Assembly (NCBI GenBank): GCA_019418625.1
Contig: DYBL01000040.1
Location: 1 to 6,673, forward strand
DNA from: Clostridiales bacterium
Lineage (GTDB): Bacteria > Bacillota > Clostridia > Oscillospirales > Oscillospiraceae
Direction of reading: 5' to 3'
Length of the DNA stretch: 6,673 nt
In this document: positions 4,752-6,673 of the stretch, in pieces
Numbering within the stretch: position 1 is the first letter of the stretch
How the letters are laid out: the number at the start of each line of letters is the position of its first letter
Notes under the pieces: generated by a model
The model's input: the letters and a program-made list of their open reading frames with translations, nothing else
What the model was told of the DNA's origin: nothing
The model's database searches: none
Made by a program: the position numbers and the translations under genes

Positions 4752-5658
4752 GGATGCACTCCTCGGCCTCCTCCTCGGTGAGGCCCAGGGTCTCCAGCTT
4801 CAAAAGCTGCTCGCCGGCGATCTTGCCGATGGCCGCCTCGTGGACCAGCTGCGCCTCCGTGCAGTTGGCGGTGATGGCGGGAATGGACTTGATCTTGGCG
4901 TTGCCCATGATGATGGAGTCACACTGCACATGGCCGAAGCACTTGGCGTTGCCCACCATGCGGGGATAGAACACCTGGGAGGAATCGTCCTGGGCAACAG
5001 ACCGGGAGATGACCCGGCCCTTGGCATCCTCGCCCTCCAGCACGATCTCCATATCGCTTTCGGCCACCTGGTCGCCGTGGGTCAGCAATCGCTCGGTGAC
5101 CACCGCCTCAGCGCCCTTGCCGCAGACGATCTTCGTATAGCGCTTGGTGGAATCCACGCCCCGGATCTGGACGCTGTCCATCTGGATGGTGGCACCCTCG
5201 TCCAGATACACGATGGTCTGGGGGTTCATGACCTTGCCTCCACGGCCGTCGCCCTGGCCGTAGTGCTTTTCCGCGTAGTGGACGTGGGAGTTCTTGCCCA
5301 CGTGGAACGTATGCACGCCCTCGTGGCGGGACTCCTGGTCGCCGCAGTTGTGGATGCCGCAGCCGGCCACGATCTCCACATCGCAGTTTTCGCCGATGTA
5401 GAAGTCGTTGTACACCACTTCCTGGATGCCCGGCTTGGTGATGATGGCGGGAATGTAGCACTTCTCGCCCACGGTGCCGTCCAGAATGCGGATGTCGATG
5501 CCGCTGTGGCCGTCCGTGCGGTTTTCGATCTTGATATGCTCCGTGGACTCCCGGCCGTCACAGCCGCAGTCCTTGCGGATGTTGAAGGCGCCCACAGGCT
5601 TGCCCAGCATGTCCGCGATCTTTTCCAGAAGCTCGCGGTCGATCTCGTTTTCCATCAT
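4732..5658 (-). CDS. SufB/SufD-like Fe-S scaffold protein, minimal (SMS-type SmsB)
   Basis: This 308-residue protein is a short SufB/SufD homologue, much smaller than E. coli SufB (about 495) or SufD (about 420). It matches the scaffold of the two-gene SUF-like minimal system (SMS), which partners an ATPase to assemble Fe-S clusters. A helical N-terminus (1-20) leads to a Cys-rich CGC (31-33), then beta-helix repeats (about 40-265). The family C-terminus has CDSIIMGNAKIKS (246-258) and HEAAIGKI (273-280) with H273 and E274. TLGLTEEEAEECILKGFL (290-307) corresponds to the ATPase-contacting helices of SufB. The conserved SufB Cys near this motif appears as Ala264, with C266 two residues later. 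Other Cys lie at 31, 33, 67, 92, 100, 105, 179, 240, 246 and 301. The start at 5658, not Met2, is chosen for GGGAGG 9 nt upstream and the ATGA overlap with the ATPase gene. Confidence 0.9.
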   Translation of the reverse strand: MMENEIDRELLEKIADMLGKPVGAFNIRKDCGCDGRESTEHIKIENRTDGHSGIDIRILDGTVGEKCYIPAIITKPGIQEVVYNDFYIGENCDVEIVAGCGIHNCGDQESRHEGVHTFHVGKNSHVHYAEKHYGQGDGRGGKVMNPQTIVYLDEGATIQMDSVQIRGVDSTKRYTKIVCGKGAEAVVTERLLTHGDQVAESDMEIVLEGEDAKGRVISRSVAQDDSSQVFYPRMVGNAKCFGHVQCDSIIMGNAKIKSIPAITANCTEAQLVHEAAIGKIAGEQLLKLETLGLTEEEAEECILKGFLA

Positions 5659-6398
5659 TGTGCAGCGCCTCCCTTCGTCATGAGCACCGGGCAGCCGCCG
5701 GTGGTGTCCGCCAGGATCTGGGGCAGGATATCCTGTGCGCTGCCCCGGTGGCGGATGGCTCCGTCACCCACCACGATGACCTCGTCCGCCAGGGAGATGA
5801 TGCGCTCCTGGTGGGAGATGATGATCATGGTGGCGGTGCCGTTGGCGTGGATCTGTTCAAAGGTCTCCGTCAGCCGGGCGAAGCTCCACAGGTCGATGCC
5901 CGCCTCCGGCTCGTCGAAAATCATCAGCTGGCTGTTCCGGGCCAGGATGGAGGCGATCTCAATGCGCTTGACCTCGCCGCCGGAGAGGGACACGTCCACC
6001 TCCCGGTCCAGATAGTCGTTGGCGCACAGGCCCACCTTTGTCAGGTACTGGCAGCAGCGGTCCTTGGAGAGCTTTTCGTCCCCGCTGGCCAGCGTCAGCA
6101 GGTCGCGGACAGTCAGGCCCTTGAACCGGGGAGGCTGCTGGAAGCCGTAGCTGATGCCCAGGCGCGCCCGCTCCGTGATACCAAGGTCCGTGATGTCCTG
6201 CCCGTTCCAGAGGATCTGGCCGGCAGTGGGCTTCACCAGGCCCATGATGATCTTGGCCAGGGTGGTCTTGCCGCCGCCGTTGGGGCCGGTGAACACCACC
6301 AGCTTGTGATCGTCGATGCTCAGGGAAATATCATTCAAAATGCCCAGCGTACTGTCCCCTTCCTGGACAGTATAGCTGATATGCTTCAGTTCCAGCAT
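5655..6398 (-). CDS. SufC-like Fe-S assembly ATPase (SMS-type SmsC)
   Basis: This 247-residue ABC-type ATPase is soluble and has no membrane segments. It would power Fe-S cluster assembly on the adjacent SufB-like scaffold rather than transport. Visible motifs are Walker A GPNGGGKTT (38-46), the Q-loop YGFQQPPRFKGLTV (84-97), the signature LSGGEVKR (138-145), Walker B LMIFDE (158-163) with catalytic E163, a D-loop EAGIDLWSF (165-173) and the switch His196. PPRFKGLTV and EAGIDLWSF are typical of archaeal and anaerobe SufC-like proteins of the minimal system. AAGGAGG lies 9 nt before the start. It is the first gene of a two-gene operon and its stop overlaps the SufB-like start by 4 nt, implying coupled, near-stoichiometric synthesis. 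No SufS, SufU, SufD or SufE gene accompanies it. A general ABC transporter ATPase is excluded by its partner. Confidence 0.93.
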   Translation of the reverse strand: MLELKHISYTVQEGDSTLGILNDISLSIDDHKLVVFTGPNGGGKTTLAKIIMGLVKPTAGQILWNGQDITDLGITERARLGISYGFQQPPRFKGLTVRDLLTLASGDEKLSKDRCCQYLTKVGLCANDYLDREVDVSLSGGEVKRIEIASILARNSQLMIFDEPEAGIDLWSFARLTETFEQIHANGTATMIIISHQERIISLADEVIVVGDGAIRHRGSAQDILPQILADTTGGCPVLMTKGGAAQ

Positions 6399-6442
6399 GG
6401 AACGAAACCTCCTTCTTGGGAAAAAATGCTCACAGCTTGTCT

Positions 6443-6471
6443 ATTTTAGCAGAAACGGTAAAAAAATGCAA
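6443..6471 (-). promoter_or_regulatory. Sigma-A-type promoter of the SufC/SufB-like operon
   Basis: On the minus strand, TTGCAT (6471-6466), a 17-bp spacer and TAAAAT (6448-6443) predict a start near 6436 and a leader of about 38 nt. No IscR/Rrf2-type operator is recognised in it. Confidence 0.65.
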
Positions 6472-6540
6472 CGGATGGCGTGTCTTTTCCCAGGGTATTT
6501 TAACCGCATCGGGCGTTTTTTACCTGTGGTACATGCAACA

Positions 6541-6569
6541 GGCACAGTTTTTTTCTCCGCGCATATACT
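6541..6569 (+). promoter_or_regulatory. Candidate sporulation-type promoter of the right-edge gene
   Basis: The -10 region CATATACT (6562-6569) matches the sigma-E consensus CATACANT at all positions but one and partly fits the sigma-K CATA motif. About 14-16 nt upstream lies GGCACAG (6541-6547), whose AC resembles a sigma-K -35. TATACT alone would also fit sigma-A, but no TTGACA-like box lies at 16-18 bp. The leader would be short, about 17 nt, including the ribosome-binding site. Confidence 0.35.
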
Positions 6570-6592
6570 GGGAGGAAAAGGAGGGACTTTTT

Positions 6593-6673
6593 ATGGAACA
6601 AGATCGCCCGTCCGTTCTGGACCTGCGCCGCAGCGCACAGGTATGGCAGCGGGTGGCTCCGGGCATGGAGCCG
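6593..6673 (+). CDS. N-terminus of an unidentified protein, possibly ferritin-like (partial)
   Basis: Twenty-seven codons are open from an ATG with AGGAGG 8-9 nt upstream to the window edge. The peptide has SVLDLRRSAQVWQRVAPGME at residues 7-26. It begins with an acidic/basic hydrophilic lead and a helical segment ending in WQRVAPG. This resembles the start of clostridial ferritin-like, rubrerythrin-related proteins that carry a W-R-V-x-P motif, but the visible part is too short to prove it and no metal ligands are in view. It is transcribed divergently from the Fe-S assembly operon across a 194-bp gap. A ferritin-like iron-handling product would make sense next to Fe-S biogenesis (inference). 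If the sporulation-type promoter is real, expression would be in the mother cell. Confidence 0.6.
   Translation, partial: MEQDRPSVLDLRRSAQVWQRVAPGMEP

Noticed and set aside
2786..4759. 657-codon open frame on the minus strand opposite the YloV-like gene
   Set aside because: It is a mirror of GC-rich third codon positions in yloV: low-complexity, His/Gly/Leu-rich, no family features, and it spans the terminators at 4542-4573 and 4690-4718.
4699..6015. 438-codon open frame on the plus strand opposite the Fe-S operon
   Set aside because: It is antisense to two clearly identified genes, has the same low-complexity composition, and its start lies within a terminator hairpin.
6466..6539. ATGCAAC repeated at 6466-6472 and 6533-6539 as a shared operator
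   Set aside because: It is only seven bases, and one copy is mostly the -35 box of the SufC-like promoter; chance is sufficient.
1..6673. CRISPR array, insertion sequence, phage or defence system
   Set aside because: No regularly spaced repeats, transposase, integrase or terminal inverted repeats are present, and the genes are conserved core functions.

Overview
The window looks like a chromosomal core-gene segment from a GC-rich member of the Clostridia, most likely an Oscillospiraceae-type gut anaerobe (my inference; no genus can be fixed). The reasons are the Asp23/YloV pair, the rsmD-coaD order, strong AGGAGG ribosome-binding sites, sigma-A promoters in AT-rich gaps, and a two-gene SufC/SufB-like minimal iron-sulfur operon. 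No tRNA, rRNA, CRISPR array, insertion sequence or phage gene was seen.

Layout. (1) 1-255, minus: the N-terminal 85 residues of MraZ, the first gene of the division/cell-wall cluster, which would continue beyond the left edge. Its leader carries a promoter and a TGGGN repeat array (the MraZ operator), with a LexA-like box further upstream. (2) 635-2227, minus: a compact operon rsmD, coaD and a coiled-coil gene, ending at a perfect 17-bp hairpin (498-535). (3) 2228-2475: a divergent promoter region in which both promoters carry the same ACGGCCGTAT palindrome in their spacers. (4) 2476-4534, plus: an Asp23/YloU-like gene and a YloV/FakA-like gene, closed by a GC-rich terminator. (5) 4590-4751, plus: an overlooked 53-codon ORF with a strong ribosome-binding site. 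It encodes one membrane segment and reads through a bidirectional terminator before reaching a stop codon. (6) 4732-6398, minus: a SufC-like ATPase and a short SufB/SufD-like scaffold with a 4-bp start/stop overlap, between its own promoter and terminator. (7) 6593-6673, plus: the start of another gene, perhaps ferritin-like, behind a promoter whose -10 resembles mother-cell sporulation sigma factors.

Most of the genes are housekeeping: rRNA methylation, CoA synthesis, fatty-acid kinase or membrane-related functions, Fe-S cluster assembly and control of division genes. No clearly new multi-gene system is visible. The items most worth a second look are the small ORF that runs through its own terminator, the twin palindromes in the divergent promoters, the MraZ and LexA-like sites before mraZ, and departures from family sequence patterns in the YloV and SufB-like proteins.
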